Assembly (NCBI RefSeq): GCF_000315625.1
Contig: NW_005434658.1
Location: 215,482 to 275,241 of the forward strand
Direction of reading: 5' to 3'
Length of the DNA stretch: 59,760 nt
From: Guillardia theta CCMP2712
Taxonomy: Eukaryota; Cryptophyceae; Pyrenomonadales; Geminigeraceae
The notes below the pieces were generated by a model. It worked only from the letters and a program-made list of their open reading frames with translations, was not told the origin of the DNA and made no database searches. Shown in pieces: positions 22,977 to 34,084 of this stretch. Within the stretch, counting starts at the first letter, position 1, and each line of letters begins with the position of its first letter. The position numbers and the translations under genes were made by a program.

Positions 22977-23890
22977 GGATGCGCACTCGGACGGATGCGC
23001 ACTCGGATCAACCTGTGGCCCCTGTATGTCGCGTGCTTCCCATTGTGAGACAAGAGGATTGATGCCTCAACAGCTAGGGAATGTCAAGACCTTCAAACTT
23101 GAGGGATAGGGTTGGAGACCTCATGGACCGTGAGGGCAGTGGAAGCGTTTTGAATTCGAACATGCGATGCGAATGTCACAGTGTTCATGGTGAGGACTCC
23201 TATGATGAACGGTTTTCATGAGGTAAACTTGTATAATGGCAATCAATCAATCAATCATTGGCTTCGCCTCGACGCATGATTGACAAGATTTAGCAACACA
23301 AATGGATACCGCCTTCTCATGGAGTTCAGCAAGGCAAGCTTCCTATTCATCCTGGATTCGTAAAAGAACCGTGTCTGACACCCTCATAACGGATCTGAGT
23401 AAAAGCGAGTTGAGCTGAGGTGTGTGGACATCGTTGCTCTGAAGTTTAGCAACATATATCCAGTACATGTGATGGTTTAATGTGCATCTTAACTTTGTTC
23501 CTGTGTTCATTGTAATTAGAACATGAGTAATGTAATTGGACCATGCAACACCTCGTGTGCATAGAGCTGTTCTTCATCCTGCTTGTACTTGCTTGCAACA
23601 TCAACTACAACAGCATAAGCTAACATCTCACACACCTTGCAAGCGCTCGTTCTGCGCAAGCATTTCAGTTTCACTGCTAATCCAACACTTCCAAAAATGA
23701 ATTAAAAAGAGAATAAAACTCTAAAAGTTAAGGTCATGGTACAAATTATTGACTGATTTTAGAAGGAAACTTGAGCGCTTTCTTCCTATATCACAACGTC
23801 TCAAAATCAGACTAAGGTTAAAACCGCCGTGTAACGACAAGGACAGCTAATAATCCTAAGGTCTAAGGTCTGTGGCGCCCATAAGCCCCC
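22977..23890. other. ~900-bp spacer interrupting the tandem array, no gene seen
   Basis: This AT-richer segment separates the two array blocks. It contains TCAATCAATCAATCAATCAT and no ORF of note. Block A stops inside a unit (after AGAGGTAG) and block B starts inside a unit (CTAGCATCCGGTACC). The spacer therefore replaces an internal part of one repeat unit, as expected for an insertion with local deletion. Confidence 0.6.
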
Positions 23891-23892
23891 TA

Positions 23893-24600
23893 CTAGCATC
23901 CGGTACCGGTGCTTACGGCAGCTCTCTATGAAAACGTGATATATGGGTGGTACTCGTAGCCTAGAGAGGGGGTAGTGCTTTCCCTCTCAGAGGTAGTCTC
24001 CGCATAATATATAACGGCTGTATCGTTCTTCACACACTACCACTCTAGCATCCGGTACCGGTGCTTACGGCAGCTCTCTATGAAAACGTGATATATGGGT
24101 GGTACTCGTGGGGTAGTGCTTTCCCTCTCAGAGGTAGGTAGTCTCCGAATAATATATAACGGCTGTATCGTTCTTCACACACTACCACTCTAGCATTAGG
24201 TACCGGTGCTTTTATGGCAGCTCTCTATGAAAACGTCATATAGGGGTGGTACTCGTAGCCTAGAGAGGGGGTAGTGCTTTCCCTCTCAGAGGTAGGTAGT
24301 CTCCGCATAATATATAACGGCTGTATCGTTCTTCACACACTACCACTCTAGCATTAGGTACCGGTGCTTACGGCAGCTCTCTATGAAAACGTCATATATG
24401 GGTGGTACTCGTAGCCTAGAGAGGGGCTTTCCCTCTCAGAGGTAGTCTCCGCATAATATATAACGGCTGTATCGTTCTTCACACACTACCAATATAATAG
24501 CATCAGGTACCGGTGCTTTTATGGCAGCTCTCTATGAAAACGTCATATATGGGTGGTACTCGTAGCCTAGGGGGGGTAGTATATAACGGGTCATTTACCG
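23893..24600 (+). repeat. ~155-bp tandem repeat array, block B (5 units)
   Basis: Units start at about 23908, 24058, 24204, 24362 and 24511, in the same orientation as block A. Unit 24058 lacks the left half of the hairpin (GTAGCCTAGAGAGG missing), and unit 24362 lacks GGGTAGT. The last unit decays after about 80 bases into GGGGGGGTAGTATATAACGG and runs into the 5' region of the coiled-coil gene. Confidence 0.95.
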
Positions 24601-24714
24601 GTAAAGCTTCTGGCATGGAACATTCGAATATGTTGAAAATGTTGATGAGAGGTTTCAGTCTCAGCATGCAGAGAAGAAAAGGAAGACTAGGAGGAGATAA
24701 GCAGCTGGTTTACA

Positions 24715-25909
24715 GTGTTGGTTGGAACAGGTTACGGCAGATCACGCTGTCAAGACCCCAGCATGTCCCCAACAGGATCAGCAAGCTGGTGGCCGTGGCA
24801 GTCAAGCAAACTTCGTATGGTCATTGCCCACAAGGATGAAGTCATTGCCCTCAAGGAAAAAGTCATTGCAGAAAAGGAAACACAGCTGAAAGATCTCAAG
24901 ACCTTAATGGAAACACAGCTGAAAGATCTCATTGCAGAAAAGGAAAAACTCATTGCAGAAAAGGAAAAACTCATTGCAGAAAAGGAAAAAGTCATTGCAG
25001 AAAAGGAAACACAGCTGAAAGATCTCAAGACCTTAATGGAAACACAGCTGAAAGATCTCATTGCAGAAAAGGAAAAACTCATTACAGAAAAGGAAAAACT
25101 CATTGCAGAAAAGGAAAAATTCATTGCAGAAAAGGAAACACAGCTAAAAGATCTCAAGACTCACGAGGAAAAACTCATTGCAGAAAAGGAAAAATTCATT
25201 GCAGAAAAGGAAACACAGCTGAAAGATCTCAAGACCGAAAAGGAAACACAGCTGAAAGATCTCAAGACCGAAAAGGAAACACAGCTGAAAGATCTCAAGA
25301 CCTTAATGGAAACACAGCTGAAAGATCTCATTGCAGAAAAGGAAAAACTCATTACAGAAAAGGAAAAACTCATTGCAGAACAGGAAACACAGCTGAAGGA
25401 TCTCAGGAGCCAATGGGTGCAACTGGAGATGCAAACTCTCCAAGAATTATCGCGGGTCAAGGTCATAGCCAACAACCGAGCTCTGATTGAGATCGCCATG
25501 AAACAGACAAGAGCGGCAAGTCTCTCACGAAAGGTTTGGAGATGTTTGTGAACGAGCATTTGTTGACGGTAGCCTCCGACAAAAAGACATTGAGTATGTA
25601 TGGCAGAGAAGTCTGTAAGAAGCTGCGAGACTTTGGCTTCGCAGGGAAGGAAGAATTTGTTCAGAAAGAACTTGAAAACCTCATGCACGAGATCTCAAAA
25701 CCTTTACACAGACCGCACGTATCGGGTAAGATTTACACAGGGTATGTGGTTGGAGGGGAACCACCGCTTGCAGAAGCGCTTGCGATCGTGATCTCAAAAC
25801 TTCAAGAATGCAAGTTCGTGCAAAACCTGGATGTCCTGCTAGTCGATGGGGAAGGGAAATGCAAGTGCGTGATAAGTAATGGAGACATCGTTGAATACGG
25901 TGAAGCGTA
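24715..25909 (+). CDS. Repeat-built coiled-coil protein of unknown function
   Basis: The first part encodes a long charged coiled coil made of units such as EKLIAEKEKLIAEKE and ETQLKDLKTLMETQLKDL. The DNA itself is tandemly repeated (AAAAGGAAACACAGCTGAAA, about 24860-25400). The frame ends at 25551. A second frame from about 25491 to 25909 encodes DKSGKSLTKGLEMFVNEHLL and ends with LDVLLVDGEGKCKCVISNGD. The two look like one gene joined by an intron or a frameshift I could not place. The upstream start is also uncertain, because the frame before VIALKEKVIAEKE shows no clear protein character. No family is recognised. Confidence 0.5.
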
Positions 25910-25924
25910 GTCAACGATCTACAT

Positions 25925-26185
25925 GTCGTTATCAACGTGATGTATTGCTTTCTGCCAGTGAATGAGCCGGTTCCTCCCCTTTGAGAAGCCGATGCAGCCT
26001 CTTCGGGATTTTTTTGCATATAAACGAAAACAAAGAAGCGTATCCTTGATAGCAACGAGTTCCCTGTCCGTCGTGTCATAATTGCGCTCGGTAGCAGTCA
26101 ACAGCCTGCTGTAGTATCCAACGACGCGAGGTTCGTCTGGTCGCGCGAATGAGGAATCACTGGCTAAAAGATAGGCTGAAATGAT
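25925..26185 (-). pseudogene. Ty3/gypsy-type reverse transcriptase / RNase H remnant
   Basis: The minus strand encodes LLASDSSFARPDEPRVVGYY followed by SRLLTATERNYDTTDRELVA and IKDTLLCFRLYAKK. This is the classic start of the retroelement RNase H domain: D-S-S, then the Y-S-R-x-L-T-x-x-E-R-N-Y-x-T-T-D-R-E-L-x-A-I motif. The frame is lost shortly after (the expected TDH motif is absent), and no other pol domain, LTR or primer-binding site is visible. It is a small decayed fragment. Confidence 0.75.
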
Positions 26186-27180
26186 TCATTTCAGAGAGTA
26201 CGCACACAGGATTGCAGCAGGTCAGAATGACATGCAAGTAGTCAACGAGAATACATCAATGCACGGCAGCAGCTCGTGTGCCAGCTGCTCGTTGGTTATC
26301 CGGCCGGGCCGGGCAGCGAAGACAGCCCGGACGCATTCGTCGAGGACGGTAGCTCTGCGAGCCTAGCTCTGCGAGCCTTACAACTTGCATCATCTTACAA
26401 CTTGCATCATCTTACAACTTGCATCAGCTTTGTGGACATTCCATGGATTTATATTGCTCTTTTTATCATTACTATGTTGAATTGAATAATGCTCATGCAT
26501 AGTGAAAACCTCGACTACAAAATGTCACAACCATTGAAGGTGTTGGAGGTTTGAATCATCGAACATTTCCATGCTTTCTGTTCTTTGTCACTGTCCGAAA
26601 ATAAGCCTGAGACTATTCATATCAGCATTTTAACCCATTGCAGCAAGAAAATTCCCAGGCTGTCGATCACTGTTGCATTCGTCGCTCCTAGTTTCCATCA
26701 AACGACGAAACAAACCTTCTCCCGGTAGATCTACTGGCAAAGTGCCATGTAGGGCTTGACAACGGTCTTGCATGGCACGGTACGAAGAGCTTCCTTGTCA
26801 AGATGCGCCATGTTGCAGTTATCTGTAACTCAACCTTGCACAGGCCGTGAGCGTGTGTAAGGCATGAAACTCAGGAGGAAAGAAATTTCGGAGGAGAGCA
26901 GAGAGATCCAGAAGCGTTGTGACTGAGAGGGCTGAAGAATGCAGAGCGAAGAGTACAACTTGCAAGGGCAGGCAAGGCCCGAGGGAGGAGGGGAAGCTCG
27001 GGGGGAAGCGTGGAAGGGGGGGAAGGCGTGTGCCCCGGCTTCAAAATTTAAAAAGCCATTAATAAACAGGATTTGGACAAGAACCTGAAATATTACTAAT
27101 TAGATTTCAGGTATAGCTAAAAATCGTCGAATGACCCCCCTTTCGCCACCCACTACCCTCCAGACTACAACTTCCACAAA
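26186..27180. other. Intergenic, no gene seen
   Basis: No convincing protein is visible. There is a short direct repeat, CTTACAACTTGCATCATCTT, at about 26378-26425, and a purine-rich stretch at 26960-27030. Confidence 0.4.
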
Positions 27181-27189
27181 AGCGTGACC

Positions 27190-27700
27190 CCAGAATGGCC
27201 GGGCCGCGCCAGCCCGGATGCCAGGCCGCTGACGGACTGATCATCGGATCCCGGCAATGCGGCTACAACTCAGTGTTCCGAAGACCGGATCCGATCGGGC
27301 CGATAATCCGGGCCACCTGAGTCCGATGGGATGATCCGGGGCTCCCCGGGAGCGGGATCGTACCGTCGAGCGGGTGACTCCGAACTCACTGACACGGTCA
27401 GGCTGTAACTAAGTTCAAGTACCGTACTGTAGCCTAGTAGTGTAGTAGCCTGACGGTCGCTCGGAGGCTCGCCGCAGGCTCACCGTCACAGTCCGACCAC
27501 GGCATGCTGCACTGCCCTCACTGACGAGCTGAGCGGCCTTCAGAACTTTCACAACTCGCGCAGCCAGCGCGCCGCCGGACTCACGGGAGTCAGGAGTGCC
27601 GCAGGGCCCTCAGCCTCGGCGGATCATCGGTGGACAACCGTGGCATTAACTCAAGTTGTGATCGGACACTGCAGTGTGGCTGCCCGGGAGTCTGGCGGCT
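27190..27700. repeat. GC-rich island 2
   Basis: Sharp-edged GC-rich sequence opens with GGCCGGGCCGCGCCAGCCCG and has frequent CCGGATC, GACTCCG and CACTGACACGG words. Homopolymers of A or T are nearly absent compared with both flanks. No ORF with protein character is seen. Confidence 0.55.
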
Positions 27701-28408
27701 ACCGACTCAAGGAGAAATCTCAACATCATTACTTTATTCCAGTGCCTTGAAGACTCGGAGGTCATTCTCATCGCTTTAAATTATGTGGATATCCCCCTGT
27801 TGTAAGCAAAAAATCTAATTGGTATCAACTGAGCATAAAAAAAGGCAACGTGGTAGAGAATATGACTAATCTGGCTTATTGCTTATACACACACAGGGAC
27901 CAGTTTCAGATTGAAATTCCCGGGGAAATCACTTGTTCTCTTCATCTCAAGACTTGCCACGGAACAAGACCTGAGTCGCATTAATGTTCTTTTTCAAATC
28001 ATAATGACAACATCTTTGCAGGCTAATCAACTTCAAAAATTTCTTGAGAGATTGTGCATTCTTTCGTCAAAGAAAGTATTGCCACATTGACTTTGTCGTG
28101 AGCTGGTCTAAAAATCAATGTATTGGTCCAACGCAGAACTTTCCCAAAAACAAATTCCTGAACTCTTTACTTCGCAACTCAGCGTTCATCTACCAGTACT
28201 TGAAAACACCTCTTTCACCCTTTCCTCGATCTAGTAGACTCCTCCTTGTCGAGCTTGATCTCTTGAGAGCTGCATGGCGAAGGCTCTTGCGGTATATCAA
28301 GACCTTCCAGCCACCCCTTGCCCCTGACCCCCCTCGTCTCCCCTTCGACCGTGCTCCCCCGGTTTCTAATCTTTTTTTCCTCCAAGATTGATGACGTGTA
28401 GTAAGGAT
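27700..28408. other. Intergenic, no gene seen
   Basis: AT-rich sequence lies between a GC-rich island and a possible minus-strand exon. Open frames here lack protein character. Confidence 0.35.
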
Positions 28409-28532
28409 GCTTATCGGCACTTGATGACAGCCTGCTGAATCCTGGAAGCTTCACGACGGTATCTTTCGGAGCTCATGGTCAGCAGCCCCGTGTAGTAAAA
28501 CGTCAGGTTTCCAGGCGCACGATCAGTTTGCA
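28409..28532 (-). CDS. Possible orphan terminal exon (MIT/helical-like)
   Basis: On the minus strand an acceptor (TATTCCTAG) at 28533 is followed by an open frame. It contains QTDRAPGNLTFYYTGLLTMS and then SERYRREASRIQQAVIKCR, ending in TAA at about 28409. It reads as a helical terminal exon. The natural upstream exon is not visible; the next upstream minus-strand coding segment is at 29753-29286, beyond a GC-rich island. Confidence 0.25.
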
Positions 28533-28639
28533 CCTAGGAATACCCGTTACTCAGCCGTTATTCGGAGGAGCAGACTTGAAAGTCTCAACGCCCTGAAAGC
28601 TTTACTCAAAGTTGAGTTAAAAATCAGTACGAGAGCACG

Positions 28640-29100
28640 TCGGTACGGAACACCGCCTCGGCCCCCGGGCCGGCCCGGCCTGGCAGTGCGGCAGGCTACT
28701 ACGCTCAGCCGAGGCAGTCAGACTCAGTCCGGCTGACTGACGGTGAGGGCCCGGGCCGGCCCCGGAATGCGATCATTCCGTCATAGTTGATCAATGGTTC
28801 AGTGCCGTGACCGTCACTTCCGAGGCTCCTCCAGCAACTCTGGTGACGAGTCCGGCTGGCAGCCCACTCGGCGTCCGACCGTACCGTACAGTACGAGTCC
28901 GCCGGCCGAACAGTACGAGTCCGCCGGCCGACTCAGGCTCGGATCACTGAGTCGGCAGTGGTCGCATGAATCATCCACCGGTGGCACCGGCCAGTCCGAC
29001 GGCGCGGCCCGGGGCCGCGGCTTACGGCGGTACAGTACGGTCAGTACTGTACGGTAGCCTCCCGGTAGTGATCCGGCCCCGGTCCGAAAGTCAGACTCTG
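28640..29100. repeat. GC-rich island 3 with internal tandem duplication
   Basis: GC-rich sequence of the same flavour as the other islands (GGCCCCCGGGCCGGCCCGGC). It contains a direct duplication of ACAGTACGAGTCCGCCGGCC at about 28889-28930. It lies between two minus-strand coding segments that could once have been neighbouring exons. Confidence 0.55.
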
Positions 29101-29285
29101 AGACAGGTTGACTCTCTCAGTGATAATCCTACACACTACTCAGATAGCAATCAGGCAGCTCAAACGCACAGAGGTGTGTTACAAACTCCCGGAGTCCAAC
29201 TCAAAACTTCGGACGGTCACCAGGAACGGTTAAATCCTATCGTCACATGATTTGTAAAATTTCATTAAATGGAGAAAAAATAGAT

Positions 29286-29753
29286 CTATTCGTCGAGAAG
29301 GTGTGCAGCGTCAGTGTAAAGAAGACCCGCCTGCTCGCTCTTGTCGGAGTCCCTTCTTGCATGCTCGAATTTCAAAGCCAGCTCCCTGCCTTGTTGGCTG
29401 TTATTGCCAGCACCCATTGTAGACTTATCACATGCTCTGGGAGTGTAGGAACGGTTCTCGACAGCCTCTTGAGCATACCTCCTTGACTGGATGTTCTCGA
29501 CGTTCAAGGTGCCGTAAGAGACAGGCTGGGCCCGCTGCCTGACCGGTGAAGTAGACCTCGAAGAGTTGACAGACGATTCTCCCCGACAGCTCTTCAGCCA
29601 TTTCTTTGCCTCAGTCACCCCCATAGAAGTAGAGAGCTCTTCAAAAAAATATAGATCTGCGCTAGACAACACCCTTGCTGTCTTCTTCTTGGTGAGAATT
29701 GACATTCCTTCCTTTTCTGTGTACTCGTAATACAGCCTGGAGCTGTCCAGCAT
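29286..29753 (-). CDS. Small protein with YFFEELS motif and C-terminal helical pair
   Basis: The ATG at 29753 opens MLDSSRLYYEYTEKEGM. A motif segment DLYFFEELSTSMGVTEAKKW lies at residues about 34-53, then a Ser/Arg-rich linker. The C-terminal stretch GRELALKFEHARRDSDKSEQ plus AGLLYTDAAHLLDE looks like the first two helices of an MIT or TPR-type hairpin before the stop. The YFFEELS segment is shared with the protein at 32403-32984. Upstream sequence may hold a further 5' exon. The abrupt end in mid-domain suggests a truncated or interrupted gene. Confidence 0.5.
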   Translation of the reverse strand: MLDSSRLYYEYTEKEGMSILTKKKTARVLSSADLYFFEELSTSMGVTEAKKWLKSCRGESSVNSSRSTSPVRQRAQPVSYGTLNVENIQSRRYAQEAVENRSYTPRACDKSTMGAGNNSQQGRELALKFEHARRDSDKSEQAGLLYTDAAHLLDE

Positions 29754-29756
29754 CAC

Positions 29757-32402
29757 CAGCTTGTCTCAGGAAGACTCCGAGTAAGGAAGAGAGTGGGAGC
29801 TTGCAGTGTAATGTTGACAACAATGGTGAATCAGGGGGGATTTTGTGGCAGGGTCCCGTTTAAGAGAGCCTCCCCTGGAGCAAACTGTTCTCCGTAGAAA
29901 CCAGTTCCCTACGAATTCGTAGCAATGGATGTTTCTGGCCTCGTATGCACACAGCAGAGAAGAGTGCACCAAGAGAAAGAGTGGCGAGGATGAGATATAA
30001 GAGGAGAGAATGTATTTGAGTCAAGGGAACAAATAGGGGAGGAATGACAGGAGGGCGTGTGAGCAGGTCGAGGAGAAGGACGGGAGGCAGCAACTTGATG
30101 AAGACCGAGGGCGGCGTTCGTCATGATCCGTGATTGTGCTGACACATCTTCAGATACTTCAGATACGGAGCTGTTGTCAAAAAGACTCTTTCCGCTTCCA
30201 AGACTTCTTGGTGGCTCACGGGATCAGTGCTGAGGTGTCTGAATTTCTGAGGATATCCCCAGTTTTTATCGATATTGAGGGGGTGGGGGGTAGGAGTTTT
30301 AGAGGATCGGGACTTTACCACAAGGTCTGCTGACTTGTAAAGGAAGAAAAAGTCAGCAAGGTGTTGCTGACATTGAAATCTGAAAGGTTGTGCATTTCGT
30401 CAACACAATGGTATCCGGTACATTGCGCCCCAAGGATTGCTGACGTAACCAGTCGGTAGAAAAGCGCATCTTCTCGTCTTGCTGACCATACATTCCGCAT
30501 CCCTTCACATCAAAAAAAAACAATTTTTTTTGTATGGTCTTGTCGTTCTCCAAGGTAGGGGTGTAGGGACCAAAGGGATCTGGGGGGTGGGGTAGTTCGA
30601 GTGACCGAAAGGATTTGACGAGGAACAATCGACGATGCGTCAATCCGCATGCAGGCAGTGGCACGGGGAGAAAGTTTCTGCCAACATGAAGTCTTGTCTT
30701 GTTACAATCGTTTCGAATCTGATGTCTGATTGTCATCAACAGATAGCATGGCGGAGTTTGTTGACATGACATGAATTGCTTAGGCCTTGCGCAATGAACA
30801 TGAGTATGTGCTTGCCTGGAACAAATGATAGACAAAGGGGATGATTATTCATATCATCAACATATATTGATATCACTGAAAGGTATGATATGTCTGCTGG
30901 CCTCAGTGTCGAGGGTCCATGGAAGATAGTTTGTATAATTTGTTGTATTTATAGTGCTGTTGTCACGACGGCAGTCTTTTTCCTTGCTTCTTGTCTCCTT
31001 GCAACGAGTATCCATGTTGCACTGAGGATACAGCCCTTATTATTTCGTATCTTGATGCAATCAAAAGCATTGACATTTGAATTGCTTCAAGGTGTTGATT
31101 TCCGTTGAAATGTCCAAACGTTTGACGATTTTCCCTAGTTTGTCCTGCTAAATTACTAGTTCCCTCGTGTCGCCCATCTGACTATCATAGATTTTATTCT
31201 TCAAGGACATCCTGAAAAATTCCAGACGAATTGATATGAAGTCTTGCTTTCCCGTTTATGTTCTTATGTTGCGGTGCTAAAGTACTCAACAAAGCCCTTG
31301 AGTGAATTGCTCTGTATGCGTGTCTCTGACGCGCAATGTTCACGTACCAGAGATATTACTGCGCTACTGCGGTTGGAATCTCGATCTTGTACCTGCAGCG
31401 ATACTCCAATAGACAGTTGGCTGTAAGGAACGTATCTTTGCCCTCACTCAGTCAATTTTGCACTTGGGAGCATGCTTTTTGCTCGGATGCACCTTAGTGC
31501 CGTGAGATGTTACTAAACACTGAGACATTGATGCAACAATGCGCATCATACACGACAAGCAAATTCCACAGATAGATTCAGATTGTGTGGAATGTAGAGC
31601 TGAACGAAATATACGGGATATTTTCAGGTCGAGATCCTCCAATCCTCGCTGACGACTAAGTTGAGAAGCTAGCTGGGGAAGGGGGGCTTCTCGTCAAGGC
31701 TAAATGTAGGAACCGAAATTCGTTTCGTTAAATTTGTTCAACAAGATCATGTCATTTGTCGCATCGTGATAGCACAGAATCTGAGGATTTCTCAAAATTC
31801 AACAGATCGTTCTATCTCGCCACGTTTTCCTCTGCCAAATATCGGTGTTCTTCCCAGTGTTTCGCGATGGATGAAATTGATGCACACGTAGAAATGGATT
31901 CAGTTCATAAATTTCAGAATAAACCGATGTGATTTGACTGATTTATTATTGTCGAAGGAACACAGAAGTGTACCCTGTTGCTTTACTGTGTTGACACCTC
32001 AAGACGCCACAGGACGTGATCCAAAAAGCTTGCATTGATGCAGTTTTTGGTGTAAAGTGCCACAGGCAAGTTATCAATCAACAAGAGAGCTAAGAAATAT
32101 CCTCAATGAGTTATTGGTACGGTTTGGGAATTCGGTTTGAGAGGCTTTGCCCCTCTCCACCGACTGCTCAGCGTGAATCTTTTCCACCTTTTCATTTCAA
32201 GGAATGCTCCGGCTTTGTCTAGATTCCTGATACACTTCGTCCGTCGCAAGAACAGCAAACCTATTGAGTGGGGCATCTCCAACGAAAAGCCACAAAGTAA
32301 TCTGGTTTGTCCAGGAGTCTCGTTGTACGGGAAGCCGATCAGTTCATATTTTCGCCCTGCAACCATGCTGCGAACAGCAGCTTGCGAAGCAAGTCATGGC
32401 AA
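29757..32402. other. Long stretch without a convincing gene
   Basis: AT-rich intergenic DNA. I see only weak open frames: a 72-codon hydrophobic frame at 30890-31108, and an 88-codon minus-strand frame at 32103-32366. None has codon or motif support. GTGGGGGGTAGG-like words occur at about 30282 and 30588. Confidence 0.4.
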
Positions 32403-32984
32403 TCAAGTATTACTGTCTGAAGAGCTTTTGGCGCCCATTCGATCATCGCTACCTTCACTCTTGTCCAACGAGATTTTCTCGATGCTCTGCGCTATCTGAG
32501 CCGGACTGCTATCACTCATGCCGTGCTCCTTCTCATGAATGGAGTTGAGATTGGCGGCCTGCTTTGCTTCTGTGCTCTTGTTCATTTTCTTCAGCTTGCG
32601 AGATATCAAGTTTCTGATCAGAGGTGAGTTGGCCGAGGGTTGTGGAAACAATCGGGGAGAATGGGAAGGGGATAAGCCAGGATTGACCTGCCCTGCATGT
32701 CCTGGACCATCACCTGACTTTGGTGATGAAGAGACACTTCTAGACTGAGCTGATGAGTTCTGATACCAGACAGCAGCTCTCTGCCGTCCCAAAGAGCGCG
32801 ACAGTTCTTCGAAGAAGTACGAGTTGGTGACTGCGTTCATCGATACTGCGCTTTCATTCTGAAATTGCTCTCTTGAGAACGAGTCCGAGCGGAGAAGATT
32901 CGATGAGCTGGCAGACTCAGAGTCAGAGTCATCCCTTCGTTGGCCATCCTCGCCGTCCCTTGGCCGATTGGGTTCCTCACTCAT
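32403..32984 (-). CDS. Ser-rich protein with YFFEELS motif
   Basis: A single open frame of 193 codons starts with ATG at 32984 (MSEEPNRPRDGEDGQRRDD). It is largely hydrophilic and Ser-rich. The distinctive motif segment SYFFEELSRSLGRQRAAVWY occurs at residues about 55-74. It matches the 29.3-29.75 kb protein in spacing: YFFEELS-x-S-(M/L)-G-x4-A-x2-W. A basic segment IRNLISRKLKKMNK follows. The motif plus disordered flanks suggests a protein-interaction module. The family is unknown to me. Confidence 0.5.
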   Translation of the reverse strand: MSEEPNRPRDGEDGQRRDDSDSESASSSNLLRSDSFSREQFQNESAVSMNAVTNSYFFEELSRSLGRQRAAVWYQNSSAQSRSVSSSPKSGDGPGHAGQVNPGLSPSHSPRLFPQPSANSPLIRNLISRKLKKMNKSTEAKQAANLNSIHEKEHGMSDSSPAQIAQSIEKISLDKSEGSDDRMGAKSSSDSNT

Positions 32985-34080
32985 TGTTGTATTCTCTCAG
33001 TTTAGCACCGCGCTGAATCACATGAAGATAATGAAGCCCTCCACATTGTCTGATCCCGCGAAGCCTTCAGAATGCTGTGCTCACAATCAACTGTCTGTTT
33101 GCCCGTGTGCCTTGTGCTGCAAGACGCCGATAATCTCAAGGGACCTGTTGCAAGGGATAGGCAACGATGTGAAGCCTGGAACGTGTAGTGCGCTGGAGGA
33201 GGGGAGGAACGGAGCGATCTGAGAAGAGGAACGATGTACGTGTAAGTCGATGTTTGTGCTTCGGCAGCTCTACCGCTCGCCAAGAACAAGATCCACGCGG
33301 ACGATGCATGCGCCGTTGAAGGTCTGGGTCCTCGCCATCGGAATGATCTTTGTCACCGAGGGTCCGTCGGCGCTACAAGTCGGAAAGGGAGTGGTGGGTG
33401 GGGTAGTCAGGATTTTGAAGTACGGGTGTGGGGTCATGGTCGGATGAAGTGAAGAAGGGGTGAGTTTCACAGAGAAATGATATGGTGGGGAGGGGTACCT
33501 GGGGTCATGACGATTGGTCTGACGGGCAAGGAGATTGGGTGGGTGGTAGGGGGTCGTCGTCGTTTTACCAGGGAACGACAGGGTGGGGGTGGCCTTTTTT
33601 TTGAGTTGAGGTTTAACCCCTGCAGTTTACCCCGTGCACAGCCCCCACCCCCACCCCCTAGGGACATATTACACGATCAGGGTACTACCCCCGCCAAGTC
33701 CAAGTCACGAGGATATGGGTGGGTACAAAACAATACGAACGAGATTGGCCAGGGACCCAGCATACAAATGGTGGACAAGGTGGGGGTGGGGGTGGGGCAA
33801 AGAGGAAGGAGTCGAGCCTGTGGAGAGGTCGCCAACGGAGATACGCCCCTCTGTAAGCTTGCTGACTCAAAAATATTATTAAGAAGTTTTAAAAAGATCT
33901 TTTGAAAGTTTATTTTTCTGTTTTTGTCTTATAATCTTCTTTTATGTCAGCAGGCCCTTCACGATCTGTTACTACACTTTCGACTACCCACCCTACCTTC
34001 GAATTTAGACTACCCCTACCGTAGGGTTCAATTTTGAAACGGCTCATTTCATCTCCCTCATACCCTTCAATTGCGCCGTG
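32985..34080. other. Intergenic with GGGGTA/TACCCC low complexity
   Basis: From about 33350 to 34030 the DNA is dominated by GGGTGGGG, GGGGGTGGGG and CCCCCACCCC words with ATATTATT interludes. Reading frames crossing it are low-complexity. No gene is seen. Confidence 0.45.
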
Positions 34081-34084
34081 ACAC

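Noticed and set aside
22389-24600. CRISPR array
   Set aside because: The repeats are ~155 bp, contiguous and without unique spacers, in a eukaryotic context.
30353-30835. 160-codon minus-strand frame
   Set aside because: It has no motif, includes translated low-complexity tracts, and lacks typical exon structure; probably chance.
30890-31108. 72-codon hydrophobic frame
   Set aside because: Isolated, short, in AT-rich DNA, with no splice partners or family match. Hydrophobic frames arise easily by chance in T-rich sequence.
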